A stretch of 64,000 bases of DNA from Cryoendolithus antarcticus (Eukaryota; Ascomycota; Dothideomycetes; Cladosporiales; Cladosporiaceae): assembly GCA_002077065.1 (NCBI GenBank), contig NAJO01000008.1:992001-1056000 (forward strand), read 5' to 3'. The notes below the pieces were generated by a model. That model searched no databases. It had not been told where the DNA came from and saw nothing but the letters and a program-made list of their open reading frames with translations. Below are positions 22,690-33,758 of this stretch, piece after piece. Within the stretch, counting starts at the first letter, position 1. Each line of letters starts with the position of its first letter. A program made the translations under genes and the position numbers.

Positions 22690-24072
22690 ATGGCTCTCCA
22701 CGGCGATCATCCACCGCCTGACTTTCGCCATATGTTCAAGATACCGACGAAAGGCGACTTGCGGCGAAAGACTCTCAAGATGTCAGACGACATCCCTACC
22801 AGACCAGACGATAACGAGCCATGCGTCTACCTCTGCGGCAACTCACTCGGCCTCCAACCTACACTGATCCGACAATACCTCGAGCAATACCTCGACACCT
22901 GGGCAACGAAAGGCGTCTTCGGCCACTTCACGGAAATTAACGACAGCAACCTCGCCCCATGGATGCACGTCGACGACGATCTCGTGGAAGACATGGCGAC
23001 GATCGTCGGCGCAAAGTCAAGTGAAGTCGCCGTAATGCAGACGCTCACGGCCAACCTGCACCTTCTGATGGCAAGCTTCTACAAGCCCACCAAGGAACGA
23101 TACAAAGTCATTCTCGAAGGCAAAGCGTTCCCTTCCGATCACTATATGGTCGAGTCGCAGATCCAGCACCATGGTCTGGATCCAGCGCTGAGTATGATAC
23201 TCATTGAGCCACCAACGAGCTCTGGTGTGCTTCCAACAGATCACATCCTGTCCATTATCGATCGACACGCCGACACGACCGCCGTGCTCCTCCTCCCTGG
23301 CGTCCAATTCTATACCGGCCAGTTCCTAGACATGCCCCGCATCACAACCTACGCTCAAAATCGAGGCATCCTCGTCGGCTGGGATCTCGCACACGCTGTC
23401 GGGAATGTGCCTCTTCAGCTGTCTGATTGGAATGTTGATTTCGCCGCGTGGTGCACGTACAAGTACCTCAACGCCGGGCCAGGGTCGATAGGGGGTCTTT
23501 TTGTGAATGAGAAACACTTCGACCGTCCGCGATTAGCAGGCTGGTGGGGCTCGAGTAAGAGTTCGAGGTTCGACATGACGAATCGATTCGAGCCCATACC
23601 TAGTGCTGCTGGCTTTCAATTGAGCAATCCGTCTGTTGCTGACAGCACTGCACTACGAGCTAGTCTCGATATCTTCAAACAGACGACAATGAAGGCGTTG
23701 CGAGCGAAGAGCTTAGAGCTCACGGGCAGGCTAGAAGTGTTGTTGAAGCAAAGCGAAGCCAAGCACTTGTTCTCGATCATCACGCCACCTAACAAGGCGG
23801 AGCGAGGCGCGCAGCTGAGCATTCGATTACAGCCGGGACTACTTGACACCGTGCTTGTGCGGCTTGAAGACGAAGGCGCCGTGATCGATGAGCGGAAGCC
23901 AGATGTGATCCGTGTCGCCCCTGCACCCTTGTACAACAACGTGGACGATGTGAAGGCCTTCGTGCGCGTGTTCGATGCTGCCTGTCTTGAAGCTGCAAAA
24001 GCGGGCAAGTCAGAGGGCAAGAGTGCTGCATCTGTCGATCGCAATGCAAAGGGCTGGTCCGAGATCAAGTGA
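22690..24072 (+). CDS. BNA5: Kynureninase
   Basis: A single exon of 460 aa. This PLP enzyme of the kynurenine pathway cleaves kynurenine and 3-hydroxykynurenine to (hydroxy)anthranilate and alanine, on the way from tryptophan to NAD. Seen: [11 protein letters not shown] near residue 50, the PLP-site region [12 protein letters not shown], and the PLP-binding lysine in [13 protein letters not shown] (Lys258), followed by the conserved LAGWWG. Length and all core motifs match fungal BNA5. The C-terminal extension (about 440-460) is charged and not conserved. The product is cytosolic. The gene shares a short promoter with ISA2. Confidence 0.96.
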   Translation: MALHGDHPPPDFRHMFKIPTKGDLRRKTLKMSDDIPTRPDDNEPCVYLCGNSLGLQPTLIRQYLEQYLDTWATKGVFGHFTEINDSNLAPWMHVDDDLVEDMATIVGAKSSEVAVMQTLTANLHLLMASFYKPTKERYKVILEGKAFPSDHYMVESQIQHHGLDPALSMILIEPPTSSGVLPTDHILSIIDRHADTTAVLLLPGVQFYTGQFLDMPRITTYAQNRGILVGWDLAHAVGNVPLQLSDWNVDFAAWCTYKYLNAGPGSIGGLFVNEKHFDRPRLAGWWGSSKSSRFDMTNRFEPIPSAAGFQLSNPSVADSTALRASLDIFKQTTMKALRAKSLELTGRLEVLLKQSEAKHLFSIITPPNKAERGAQLSIRLQPGLLDTVLVRLEDEGAVIDERKPDVIRVAPAPLYNNVDDVKAFVRVFDAACLEAAKAGKSEGKSAASVDRNAKGWSEIK

Positions 24073-24329
24073 GTGATCTCCGGTAGAGGCGGAGAGAAAA
24101 TAGTTGCGCGTGCAATAGCCACGCCGATCAAGCCACGCGTGCAGACTCATCCTCAGGACACAACACAATGCAGACGCACGCACAATGGCAACCGCATTAC
24201 CACAGCTATCGCACTACACGAAAGCGAGCCGCGTTGCGTTGCAGCTGATGGTATTGTCAAGGAAAAAGATACTATTATCGCACTGACATAAGGCCTTAAC
24301 TGCTCGAAACCAAGCGAGGTATTACCGAC

Positions 24330-26151
24330 TCAAATCAAAGTGAAGTACTCGAGTGGTCGACGTCTCGATCTCTCACTTCGGTACCACGCACCGTCCATAA
24401 TATCGTGCACATATGCTACGCCCAGAAAGTAGAATCCAGTCATGGATGGGCGTAGCACAGCGGGCCATTGCAAACCCTCTAGAACAACGACGATATCGTT
24501 GCAGTCAGTCAGAAGTGGTCCCAGGCCGATAAACCCGTTCTCCACGGCAAATACCTTGCGGTTCAAACAAGCTTCTAGCGTGTCAAGATACAGACCTAAA
24601 CTTGCTGGTAAGCTCGCTTTGTCCCTGACTTCATGCTCTAGGGTTCCTTGCAAAGACCCGTTCATGCTATTACGAAACGCTTCCCACTCCATCAGTTCGG
24701 AGCAGCTAGCACGTTGCCCTCCTGTAAGCGTGAGCGGCACCGTTGAGAGGGCGAACCGTGATTGTATGTCATCTGGACAATGTTGTTCAACGAGAGCTTC
24801 AATTCGATCGAATCTCTCCGAAAGATGCTGTGCTGTGCTGAGACGCTTGCAAAAGATCGGCGCAGTCGTGCCAACGATCGTTCCGATCACGAAACCAGCA
24901 ACTGCGAGCTGGCCGGCATTAGAGAACCCGAAGTCAAGCTGAGAGTCCCTCTTCGAGCCACTGCTAGCTTCGAATTGCGCACGGAGCTCGTTCGAAAGTC
25001 GCTCGTCCTGATTGGAGATACTGTAATCTGGAACCCATGATGGGCCACGCCGCATTGCAATTTCGTCCACGTGAGACACTTGTTGCAGGGGTAGTAAATC
25101 ACCATTCATGTCGGCCAATGCGGTTCTCGTTGCCTTCTCGAATACACGTTCCATTGGTAGTGCGTAGTCTGGTCGTAAGTCCTGCCATCCAGGGATCTGG
25201 AAGTGCTCCAGCATGCCGTAGATGCCGAAAACACGATCAGATGGGATTTTACACTCTAATCCTTGAATCATGCGAAGTAAGTTGTACAAAGTATGGCGAT
25301 GCGTGGCGTAATAGCCTTGGTCATGGTCGAGCAGATCGAAGAGTCCGAGTGCTCGGTTCAATGTACGGGTAAGCCCAGCATCGTTGAGAAAGTGCTCTTT
25401 ATGTAAGAGCCAAACCCCAGCGCGGACTACGGAAATGAGATCAAAAATGGCAACCCCGCAGATACAAACATTTTTCTTTGCCAAAGTTGCTTCTTGAATT
25501 ACCCAAACGCGACTGTTATGTGATTAGCGAACTATGTAGTATCATTGTCAAGACATGCACACATGTCGAAAGCGACACCTACCGGAACCACGGGAGATCG
25601 AAGAACTCCCTGAGGTCTTCGTAAGGGGGAGTCGTAGTGAGCGGCTTGTTCGAAGAGGCCCATTGACCACGAGGACGGAGTACATCTGCGAGCTCGACCT
25701 CTTGTGTCTCCTTGAGCAGCTCGTGGGAGAGGACGGCGATACCTCTCAAGGCTGACGTAGCATCCTTATTTCCCAAGAAGATAAAATTAGACACTGCCGA
25801 CCTGTAAACAATGCTCATGAGAGCAACTTGACCCTCACGCTCCCTGAGATTCTGTTGATTAATGCATAGCGCATCTATCCAGACCGGAGTGTCGCAGGCT
25901 AGTTCGCGAACTCGTGTGAGAGCCGCATGAGCGCTTAACGGAACCTTGAGCCGAAGGTTGTTGACAAGAAGCGTGGATCTTTCGGCTTCATCACCCCAGC
26001 AATAGGAGATCGTGCTATAGTGAGGAGCGTCATCCAGGTGGGCAGTGGACAAAGAAACCCTGATCGGACAGTCGACCTCGTTGTCTGCGAAGGTCAACAG
26101 CCGTATCTCTCCCATCTCTGAGGAGATGTTGGAGTACTCGTATTCAGACAT
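24330..26151 (-). CDS. HET-domain (heterokaryon incompatibility) protein
   Basis: Exons 25583-26151 and 24330-25512 give 583 aa. The 70-bp GTAGGT...CAG intron lies inside the conserved block and restores PWFRRVWVIQEA across the splice. The HET domain (about 45-200) shows YSTISYCWGD, VWIDALCINQQ and the WVIQE motif. HET proteins trigger cell death after fusion of incompatible strains. The C-terminal half has no second domain I can name (no NACHT, ankyrin or WD repeats), as in many stand-alone HET proteins. The frame at 26166 begins with GTG, so the ATG at 26151 is used. The family expands and is polymorphic in Pezizomycotina. Its partner is unknown. Confidence 0.88.
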
Positions 26152-27220
26152 TCTCACCTCCTTCACAGCTGTTATTGTCCAGGTCGTGGAACGAAATGCT
26201 TTGCTAATGTACGGCTACACTACTTCGAGGTACAGTGATGAATGTGTTTCGAATGGAATGCTAAGAAGACGCATCCAATTACGCGACTCAGGGTCTTGAT
26301 GCTAATTGCGCAAGTTCGTGGCGCTACAGCTTTTGCGACTGGGGAGAGCTGGGAATGTGGGGTCAGCAACTAGAGGGATGCCGAGGAAGATGCTGTAGGA
26401 GAAGCCGCTTATTGGCGAACTGTATACAGGACAATTCGATGTCCTGGTCGTCCTGCCTGACCAGTGCACAATACTGCCTTATAGAAAATGGTGAGGCAGT
26501 TCAAGCCCCTGACTGCGGACGTGAGACAGCTCGTAGCGTACAGTCGATTCTGGGAAAGATCCACCTATGTAAGAAGCCATATTGATCGTACAAGACGAAG
26601 TCCGCCATTTCTGCGAGGGACAACTCTGCTCTCCACTTTACTTACTCCTGTCTACCGGCACTTACATGATGTTCGCTTAATGCACGGCCAACATCGTCAA
26701 GAGAATTACTATGTTAAATCTATTCTAGGTCTTGTCGAGGACAGTTACGGAAGACTTGTGCATAGCAAGCGCGACCGAGAAACCCGAATCGGTAGACGTC
26801 CGGAGGCGCAATTGCTAAGGAGCAACCCCGTGTCACATTCGCCGACTAGCGTAGCGACGCAGTGCGTGCTAAGAAAAGGTCGCTGTCTGGTGAATCAATC
26901 GATCGCGGCACATGGTCTTTTCAGAACGCTACGCTATCGACAGATTTCGATTTGCCTTCATATGCTTGGATGCACATATTGGTGACCTTATGGGAACACT
27001 ATTAGATGCAAGACACACATGTGGGCTGGCAGCGGAGTTGTCTTCTTGGCGCCAAGACATTGAACCGAGTGAGGAAGTATGAACTACTTGTAGCTTGCGC
27101 AGTTCGTAACGCTCAGAATGCTGTCAAACTTGCAGAGATCGATCCGGCGAAGCTTGCGTCTGGTATCCATACAAAATGGGATGTCTTTGTCACTTCTACT
27201 AATTCAGCATGTCACGTGCC
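26152..27220. other. Intergenic: HET gene promoter and glucosidase II beta 3' flank
   Basis: About 1.07 kb with no recognised gene. The longest frame (26488-26985, plus) has no motif or codon bias. No repeat or RNA was seen. Confidence 0.45.
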
Positions 27221-29026
27221 TCACAACTCCTCCCTCCCCCCTTGCGGCGTCTGCCCAGGCGCTTCACAAACCGCCGGCGTCCCCACCTCCATCCGATAAA
27301 CACACTTTTCCTCCTCCATAATCTTCCAAACCTCGTTCTCCTCACTACACCCCAGCACAACAGTCGTGCTCCGACTGGGCCCATTCCAGCACCCCTGCCC
27401 ACCCTCATGCTTCATGGCGATCCGCTCGCCGCTCCCCAGGCCCTTCCCATCAGCAGGCATCTCGTCGTCAACCATGATTCGCTCCAAGCGGTTGTAGTTG
27501 CCCATGTTAGTGTGTCCGCCGCCTTTCTTGGGTTTTTGCGTCGTCTGGCCGAGGAAGCAGACTTCGTAGGTGTACTCGCCTGCGTCAGTCGATACGCATT
27601 GGCCTTTGAGGGCGCGGAAGATGTCGTCGGGGCCGAAGTCCTTGGCTAGATCTTCGGTGTGGGAGGCGAGGTCTTTGCGGGAATTGGTGAGGTCGTTGCG
27701 CGCTGCTTCTGCCCGGCTGCGGGCGTCGAGCACGGCTTTGGTTTCTGTTGAGGTGCCGGTGGAGGTGGAGGCGGTGTCTGCGAGGATGCCGTTGGAAATC
27801 ATGAGGGTGCGGAGCTCGCGGAGCTTGGTATCGAGGTAGGTGCGGATGGTTGAAGGGAGGTAATTCTCGAAGGCGTAGACTGGGAAGTGTTTAGTGATGG
27901 GACTGTGACAGGGGGTTTGTGGCAGCACTCACGAACGTCGAGCTCAGTCTCCTCTTCACTCTCGTACTCGTCCCAGTTCAGGCCGTTCTCACCATCCTCT
28001 TTACTGATCTCGTCCAGATCTCGGTCCAGCGCATCGTTCGAATCTGCCTTGTCTTTCGCGGCATAGTCCTCCCAAGCTCTAACAGCCCGCTTGACTCCCT
28101 CGTCGTTGAAGTTCGGGTTGTACTCCTCCTTGAAAGTCGTCAAAAGCTTCTCCAGGTCCTGCAGCCGCCCCTTGTTCGCATCCCTTTCATTCCTGACCCG
28201 TATCAAGCTCTCCCTCAACTCGTTCGTCCTCTGCTTCGCCAGCCCAACCAGGAGCCCCAGCTTGCCAGCCTTCGAACTGACACTCCCTTTCACCACTCTT
28301 CCCTTCTCCCTCCTCTCAACCTCCGCCAATTCCTGCTCCGTCTGCTTGAGCTTCAACTCCTGTCCCTCGATCTCCGTCCCCAAGCTCTGTAACCGATCTT
28401 GCACCTGCAGCCTCAGTCTCGCCGCCTCAGCGACCAGCTCCTTCCTCTTCCGACTCGCGTTCCCTAAACTCTTCTTCCTCGCCTCGTCCTTCTTCCTCCA
28501 CTCCTTCCCAATCTCCTTACACCGGTCCTCGCACTTCACCCCACCCACATGGCCGTACTCCTCGCTACCATCGCAGCAACTGTCGTAATCGCAAATGCCG
28601 TCGTTGACGTTCGTGAACGGGACGTATGACGGTATGTGACCTTTGTTCTTGCAGTAGAAGCCTGGCAGCGCGAGGGAGGCGTTGACGGTATTTCGGACTG
28701 TGTCGGCAGGCGTGTGTGGGGAGAGGGGGGAGAGGTGGGAGCAAGCTGCGGTGCCGGGCTCGTCGGAGCCGTCGGGGCAATCGCAGTAGTCGTCGTTGAT
28801 CTGGGAGGTGCTGAGGTGGATGGAAGGATTGGAGATGCAGGTGAAGGACTTGGGGTCTTTGTAGAACTTGGCGACTGCAATATGTGGTCAGGATTGTGAG
28901 GGAGTTGAGGTGCATTGGCATTCACTTACAATCTGGACTCACGCCTCGTGGCCGACTACTGTCAGTCGCCGCATATGCTATGGCTGCGTACTCCAGGTAC
29001 AGCAGCGCCACGAAACTCCTCATCAT
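27221..29026 (-). CDS. GTB1: Glucosidase II beta subunit (ER N-glycan processing)
   Basis: Exons 28930-29026, 27933-28874 and 27221-27879 give 565 aa. The introns are 55 and 53 bp. It is the non-catalytic partner that retains glucosidase II in the ER and presents N-glycans for glucose trimming in the calnexin cycle. Seen: a signal peptide (MMRSFVALLYLEYAAIAYA), the Cys-rich GII-beta N-domain with two LDLa-like repeats (DDYCDCPDGSDEPGT and DGICDYDSCCDGSEE), a central coiled coil (about 150-290), and a C-terminal MRH lectin domain (about 430-550) containing FRALKGQCVS and GCWNGPSRST. The protein ends REEL, a likely HDEL-like retention signal. A second ATG lies one codon inside. Confidence 0.92.
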
Positions 29027-29628
29027 GTAAAGACGGTTTTTGAAATCGAAGTTGCGGTCAAGTCCAGTGCCATAAATCTTTTGGCGCGAGATCGTTACGT
29101 TGGCTCGTGACAGTTGGCGCCAATGGTGTTCAAAAGTATGTCCTCATATTGTGTCATGCTACGGTGATGAACAGTACACACGGCCGTGAACGTGTTCTTA
29201 AGTACAGGCATTCACGCGAACGTGGGAGTAGCACGACAAGCTGCGGGTCTGAGAATATGTCATTCTTGATTGAGCCAACGATCAGTGGTTCTACACGGCT
29301 AGTAGGTCACCGTGTCCATCTATGCTGCATCTGACGGGGCAGTAGGGCATCAGCCTTGCGACGAACTCATGCCCAGAGCTTGTCATAGTAATAGCACGGC
29401 TCATACTGCACCCGCAGTGTGGGAGAGTGTACAGCTTCGCCGTGTGACCACCGACACGTCCAACTGTGCTGATCTCGTTTGCCAAATCAACTCGCCGCCA
29501 GCGCGCCGCGACTCCTTATACTGCTCAGACGACAGTGGCGCTGGGACTCGTACAGATCAATTTGTGGTAGGGCGTGATCGCCTAGGCGAAGTCCAATCAT
29601 ACTCATGTCGTTATCGCCATTCCATGCT
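29027..29628. other. Intergenic: glucosidase II beta promoter and DPM3 3' flank
   Basis: No gene or repeat was recognised in these 600 bp. Confidence 0.45.
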
Positions 29629-30016
29629 TCAGTCCACCGTGACCCCCCGTCTCCTCAGATCCGTCTTCGCCTGCTCAATCTGCTTCATAAGCTCCTTATG
29701 TGCCTCCGGTACATCGTTGAACGAGAAGACGCCATAGCCAAGCTTGAACAGAAGGTATGCGCCGAGGGTGACGATCGCCCAGAGTGGGAGCTGCGCGTCG
29801 TGAACTGTCAGCGAATCTAGAGGCTTGTGCCTGTGGATGGATGGACGAACAACAGGAAGGACTTCGTCCTGCAGTTTGGATGGCAGGGGTAGGACGCCGG
29901 ACAATAGGACGAAGTACACCTGTTGGGATGTGTCAACTTGGGCTAGACATCGTAGGCGGACAACGCACTACCGCAGTAATCAGTGCGAATTTGAGAGACT
30001 CTGATGCGCGCGTCAT
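29629..30016 (-). CDS. DPM3: Dolichol-phosphate mannosyltransferase subunit 3 (DPM3)
   Basis: Exons 29969-30016 and 29629-29919 give 112 aa. The 49-bp intron is GTGCGT...CAG. DPM3 tethers catalytic DPM1 to the ER membrane for dolichol-P-mannose synthesis, which feeds N-glycans, O-mannosylation and GPI anchors. Seen: N-terminus MTRASESLKFALITAVVYF, two membrane segments (about 9-28 and 60-82) and the family signature GVFSFNDVPEAHKELMKQI. A C-terminal coiled coil ending in DLRRRG contacts DPM1 in known complexes. The tandem donor GTAGTG could give a form lacking one Val. The gene is too short and intron-split to be found by size alone. Confidence 0.9.
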
Positions 30017-30369
30017 GGCGAAGACTGATGTGGGTGAAGTGGCATGCGACTAAAGCTGTTCCAGTGGACAGGCACTACTGTAATAACGTGGTATGTAGTG
30101 AAAGTACATGTGTGCATACCAACTGGTTAGGGTCTAACCCTATCTCGAGAGTTCACATAGCATGTGCTTTCCATAGTGCTTTCTCCGATTTGCGTGAAAA
30201 CATATATGATCATACACACATACTGAACCCTCATACTAGCAAAATGTAATACGTACCAACGGGAGAGCTCAAAGGATAAGGGTCAATCGATTACGACGAT
30301 CGCCATCTCATGGGCTGCAATTGAACCATCAACACTTGCACACCCATCAATAATTGCACAGCCATCAGT
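30017..30369. promoter_or_regulatory. Bidirectional promoter DPM3 / armadillo-type gene
   Basis: 353 bp between divergent starts. It is AT-richer than the flanking genes and contains a near-repeat (CACCCATCAATAATTGCACA, then AGCCATCAGT) just before the plus-strand ATG. No clear factor site. Confidence 0.45.
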
Positions 30370-31941
30370 ATGGCGGCAGCGGCAACCACATCCGATCCGG
30401 AGAGACACGATCTGGAGTCTCTGCTCCGAGTCATGCATTCCAGCGATGCTACGTCTGATCAATTTGCAACCGCTGTGACCACTCTCGCGGATCTCAGCAG
30501 GACTTCTGCAGATACGCGGAAAGCGTTGGAAGGTCACGATGTAATCAAGCGATTAATGGATGCGCTTGCTGTACCAATTCTTCTAGAGACACCCGAGCGC
30601 CAGACTACCGCAATTGCTATTCTGCGCTGCCTGGGAAATGCCTGCTATGGCACCGATGACGACGACGACGACGAAGACGATAATCGCGTTGCCAGCACCA
30701 TCGTGGAATACGGATTCGAGTGGGTACACCACCTACCGAGCACTGAAGCTCAGTTGAAAGGTCGTGGTGCCACTGTGAGCATCATGGCTGTCCGTGTGCT
30801 GAATAATATCAGCACTCTTTCCACCGCAGTCCCGACGCAAATGGCTTTGGACAGCCTGGACACCTGGCTAATCGACATCTTGGCTTCCTCCATGTTACCC
30901 GACGACGCGGTGACCTACGCCATGAATCTATTCGCGTCGATCTACACTCTAGGCGTACGAGAGCCTCCAACGCCAGCTACCCTGTCGAAGGAGAGACTGT
31001 CTCTGCTTCTCTCACTGGCTGAGAAGTACGCCTGTGATCCTATACACGGCGTTATGTCGTCCGACAGACTCGCTGCTGTTTCGACGAGCGTCTGTAATTA
31101 CCTAAGCGGTGGCGAGGGAGAAAAGAAGCAAATCGTCGACTTTGGCCTGCAAGGGAAGCTGTGGGATCTCTTCGTGTTGGTTGATCGCCTGTCGCAAGCA
31201 CCGGGTGACGTTAAAGATGCGCAGTCGAAAAGTGGAGAGACCCTGAGACGGAACCTCTTTCAAGGCGATGGACGTCTCTGGGATGCGTCCATGGAATTTC
31301 TCAAGCCTGATCCGAAGTTCTTGAGTGTTTCGGAACCTGTAGTTGAAGCAGAGGACCAAAGGTTCACCCAGGCGCAGCTATTGAGCTATGTCTGGCTACT
31401 AAGTGATCTCGCCGATGATGCGGCTTTCGCTCGGAAGGGATTGAAAGATCCACTGGTGGGGGACATTGTGCAGCTCCTGTCGCAGCCTCCCATTACCGAG
31501 ACTGAGTCCATCAGCGCACGCAAATTATCACCCTACCGTCTCACCGCGGCCTGCCAGATTCTCAGCAACGTTTTGAACCACGGTGTGTGGAGAAGCGCTG
31601 CGCCGCTGGTGCAGCACGATCTTATCCACACATACTTGATCGCCGACCTGGTCGAGACCGATCATGATGAATACTTGCACGCAGGCTCGTATCTACTTTG
31701 TCAACTGGCACGTCCGAATGCTGAAGTGCGTCAGCAGCTGGCTCTTACCCCTGGCATGTCTGGAGTCTGTGGGAGACTGGCGCGACACCATAATCCCGCC
31801 CTACGCGAGGACGCGGCTCGTTTGATCACGGCACTTGTGCGTGATTCGCCAGCCACGCGGCAAATGTATCTGCCCTTGATGGAGGAGGTCTCAGCGTTGA
31901 ATGAGACGCATCGTGCAGTACGTGAGAAGCAGGAGGAGTAG
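30370..31941 (+). CDS. Armadillo-type repeat protein, possibly SmgGDS-like
   Basis: A single exon of 523 aa, almost wholly alpha-helical with repeated leucine-rich helices. Examples are TTAIAILRCLGNACYG, SIMAVRVLNNISTLS, AACQILSNVLNHGVW and YLLCQLARPNAEVR, the last three spaced like ARM/HEAT units. An Asp/Glu tract of about 11 residues (about 98-108, DDDDDDEDD) comes from a GAC repeat at about 30656-30680. The order of helices recalls Rap1/Rho GDP-dissociation stimulators (SmgGDS), but I see no diagnostic motif, so that name is tentative. It is divergent from DPM3 and convergent with ARP6. Confidence 0.6.
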   Translation: MAAAATTSDPERHDLESLLRVMHSSDATSDQFATAVTTLADLSRTSADTRKALEGHDVIKRLMDALAVPILLETPERQTTAIAILRCLGNACYGTDDDDDDEDDNRVASTIVEYGFEWVHHLPSTEAQLKGRGATVSIMAVRVLNNISTLSTAVPTQMALDSLDTWLIDILASSMLPDDAVTYAMNLFASIYTLGVREPPTPATLSKERLSLLLSLAEKYACDPIHGVMSSDRLAAVSTSVCNYLSGGEGEKKQIVDFGLQGKLWDLFVLVDRLSQAPGDVKDAQSKSGETLRRNLFQGDGRLWDASMEFLKPDPKFLSVSEPVVEAEDQRFTQAQLLSYVWLLSDLADDAAFARKGLKDPLVGDIVQLLSQPPITETESISARKLSPYRLTAACQILSNVLNHGVWRSAAPLVQHDLIHTYLIADLVETDHDEYLHAGSYLLCQLARPNAEVRQQLALTPGMSGVCGRLARHHNPALREDAARLITALVRDSPATRQMYLPLMEEVSALNETHRAVREKQEE

Positions 31942-32232
31942 CGTTCTTCGATACTGCGGGCCAGGATGCTCGAGCGTCGGAATTTGACTGAGAGTCCTGG
32001 AGAGGCTGAAGAGCGATGAGGGGCTATCCCACAAGAGCCGATACCCGTTTCGTTGACGCCTGACTCGGCTCAAAGAAGAGCTTTCTTGTGTCAACGAGAA
32101 TTGCACATGCTAATTGCACATGCTGAGTGCGCGCTGCCGCGTGGGATTCCTGATACGGTCGATTCGAATGAGCTGCACTCTCGCCGGTGCAGTTGCTGCC
32201 TCGGAAAACGAGATGGCGCGCAGGATGTGACC

Positions 32233-33579
32233 TCAGCCGCCGCTCTTGCCGAGAAACTTGCGTCGCATCCACCCATCGCCGTTCTCTAGGTACTCCTCCC
32301 TAGTCACGATCACTTGCTTCAAAGCAGTCTCATCCTGAGCTAGGCGCTGACCACCCGTCCAGGCATGCTTGATCGGATCATCAGCGTGCGCGACTCGCAA
32401 TACGATGTCATCAGACAGCCTGCTCCTGAGTTCACTCTCCAATCGCTCGACGAAGCCCGGCAGCTTGCTCGTGCCACCAACCACAAGGACGTTCGCCAGG
32501 GACGCCTGCCACAAGCCCACCGGGAGTGGATTTTGAGATTGTAAGATTGTTCCCACAAGCCCCTCAGACTGCATGCCGATGTCTGACGGTGTGAATAGCA
32601 GCTCTGGCACACTGAAACGCTCATTCGCAATCACGACGAGGTCCTCCCTCGGCATGCCAATACCCAATTGTCGTTTCCTAGCAGCACTACTAGGGTCATG
32701 CGGTCTTGCGAAACCACGCTTGATTTCTTCGTAGTCAGGTAGAACGTAGTCAACGACGATGCTATGATCGATCTTCCGTCGATCCTTCATGCCACCTCTC
32801 CAGACTCGTTCGAGATCGGAGTCGAAGTCCTGGGAAACGAAGCACACGTCTTCTTTGATTTGATTAGCCATCCAGTCTTCTTTCTGCAGCTCAAATTGCC
32901 GCGTCGAGATGAGGTCTTTGAGCTGGTTCGTAAGCGTCTTGCCACCAATGTCTAGCCTTCGACACGCACTCTGCAGCACCTTTCCGTGTAGCAGAGGCGT
33001 CACAGTCGTATGCGAGTAGCCCGCATCAATGACTAACATACACTCCGCCGGCACACCAGCCTCCAGAGCTGCTCCGTCAAACGGACTACTAGCAAACGCA
33101 CTCAAAGTCGCCCCAACAACCCTCGCATACCCCCCAAACCCAAACTCCTCCATAACCATTTCATCAGCCTGTCTCTGCACCGCAATCGGCGCACTAGACT
33201 GCTCCGTCAAAATCAAATTAGTCCCCCTCGGCTCGCACCAAAGTCCTCGTGCCTTCGCGCCATCGTCAAAGAATTCGTACTCCCAGATCGCTTTCTGGGA
33301 CTCCCAGTTGACTATATAGCCGTTCTCGACTGGGTGGCGAATTGCGAGCTCGCCGAAGTCGAGACAGGTGGAAAGCTGGGAGGCGATGTAGGTGCGGCGG
33401 TCGCGGGTGGAGTGGGAAATGGAGTTGGGGATTATGTGGCACTGATCTGCACTGGAGGTGTTGTCTTGGTCCTGATGGGAGGAGAAGCCGCCTTTGATTG
33501 TATCTGCGCCGTTGTCGAGGATGAGGGTCCGAGGCTGGAGATTTGTACTTGGAGGGGCTTGGGCCTTCTGACGAGCCAT
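32233..33579 (-). CDS. ARP6: Actin-related protein ARP6 (SWR1 chromatin remodeller)
   Basis: A single exon of 448 aa from the ATG at 33579. The upstream in-frame stretch to 33663 is not actin-like. ARP6 is a subunit of SWR1, which exchanges H2A for H2A.Z, and is also linked to heterochromatin. Seen: the actin-fold start TLILDNGADTIKGGF, PVENGYIVNWESQKAIWEY, the second phosphate loop VIDAGYSHTTV, and the ARP6-typical LTNQLKDLISTRQ...NQIKEDVCFVSQDF and RFSVPELLFTPSDIGM. The C-terminal GGTSKLPGF nucleotide-site motif is kept. ARP6-specific blocks make it distinct from actin, ARP4 and ARP8. Confidence 0.92.
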   Translation of the reverse strand: MARQKAQAPPSTNLQPRTLILDNGADTIKGGFSSHQDQDNTSSADQCHIIPNSISHSTRDRRTYIASQLSTCLDFGELAIRHPVENGYIVNWESQKAIWEYEFFDDGAKARGLWCEPRGTNLILTEQSSAPIAVQRQADEMVMEEFGFGGYARVVGATLSAFASSPFDGAALEAGVPAECMLVIDAGYSHTTVTPLLHGKVLQSACRRLDIGGKTLTNQLKDLISTRQFELQKEDWMANQIKEDVCFVSQDFDSDLERVWRGGMKDRRKIDHSIVVDYVLPDYEEIKRGFARPHDPSSAARKRQLGIGMPREDLVVIANERFSVPELLFTPSDIGMQSEGLVGTILQSQNPLPVGLWQASLANVLVVGGTSKLPGFVERLESELRSRLSDDIVLRVAHADDPIKHAWTGGQRLAQDETALKQVIVTREEYLENGDGWMRRKFLGKSGG

Positions 33580-33758
33580 CTCCGCGCTTGCCACCAGAAG
33601 ATGAGCGTCCTTACGGTGAGTTGATAGAGGGGGTGTGTTTGAGTGCGGAAGCAGACCGCACAAAAGTTCGATTTCCTTGTCGGCACCTTAATGGCTCCTA
33701 TCTACCCTGTGTGCTAACCTTGTATGCGAATTTTTGATACAGCGCGTGCAGCGTGACC
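33580..33758. promoter_or_regulatory. Short bidirectional promoter ARP6 / GCIP-like gene
   Basis: Only 179 bp separate the two divergent ATGs. The 5' leaders must be short or overlap. Confidence 0.5.

Noticed and set aside
26488..26985. 165-codon plus-strand frame upstream of the HET gene
   Set aside because: No motif, no codon bias, and no start context. Treated as intergenic.
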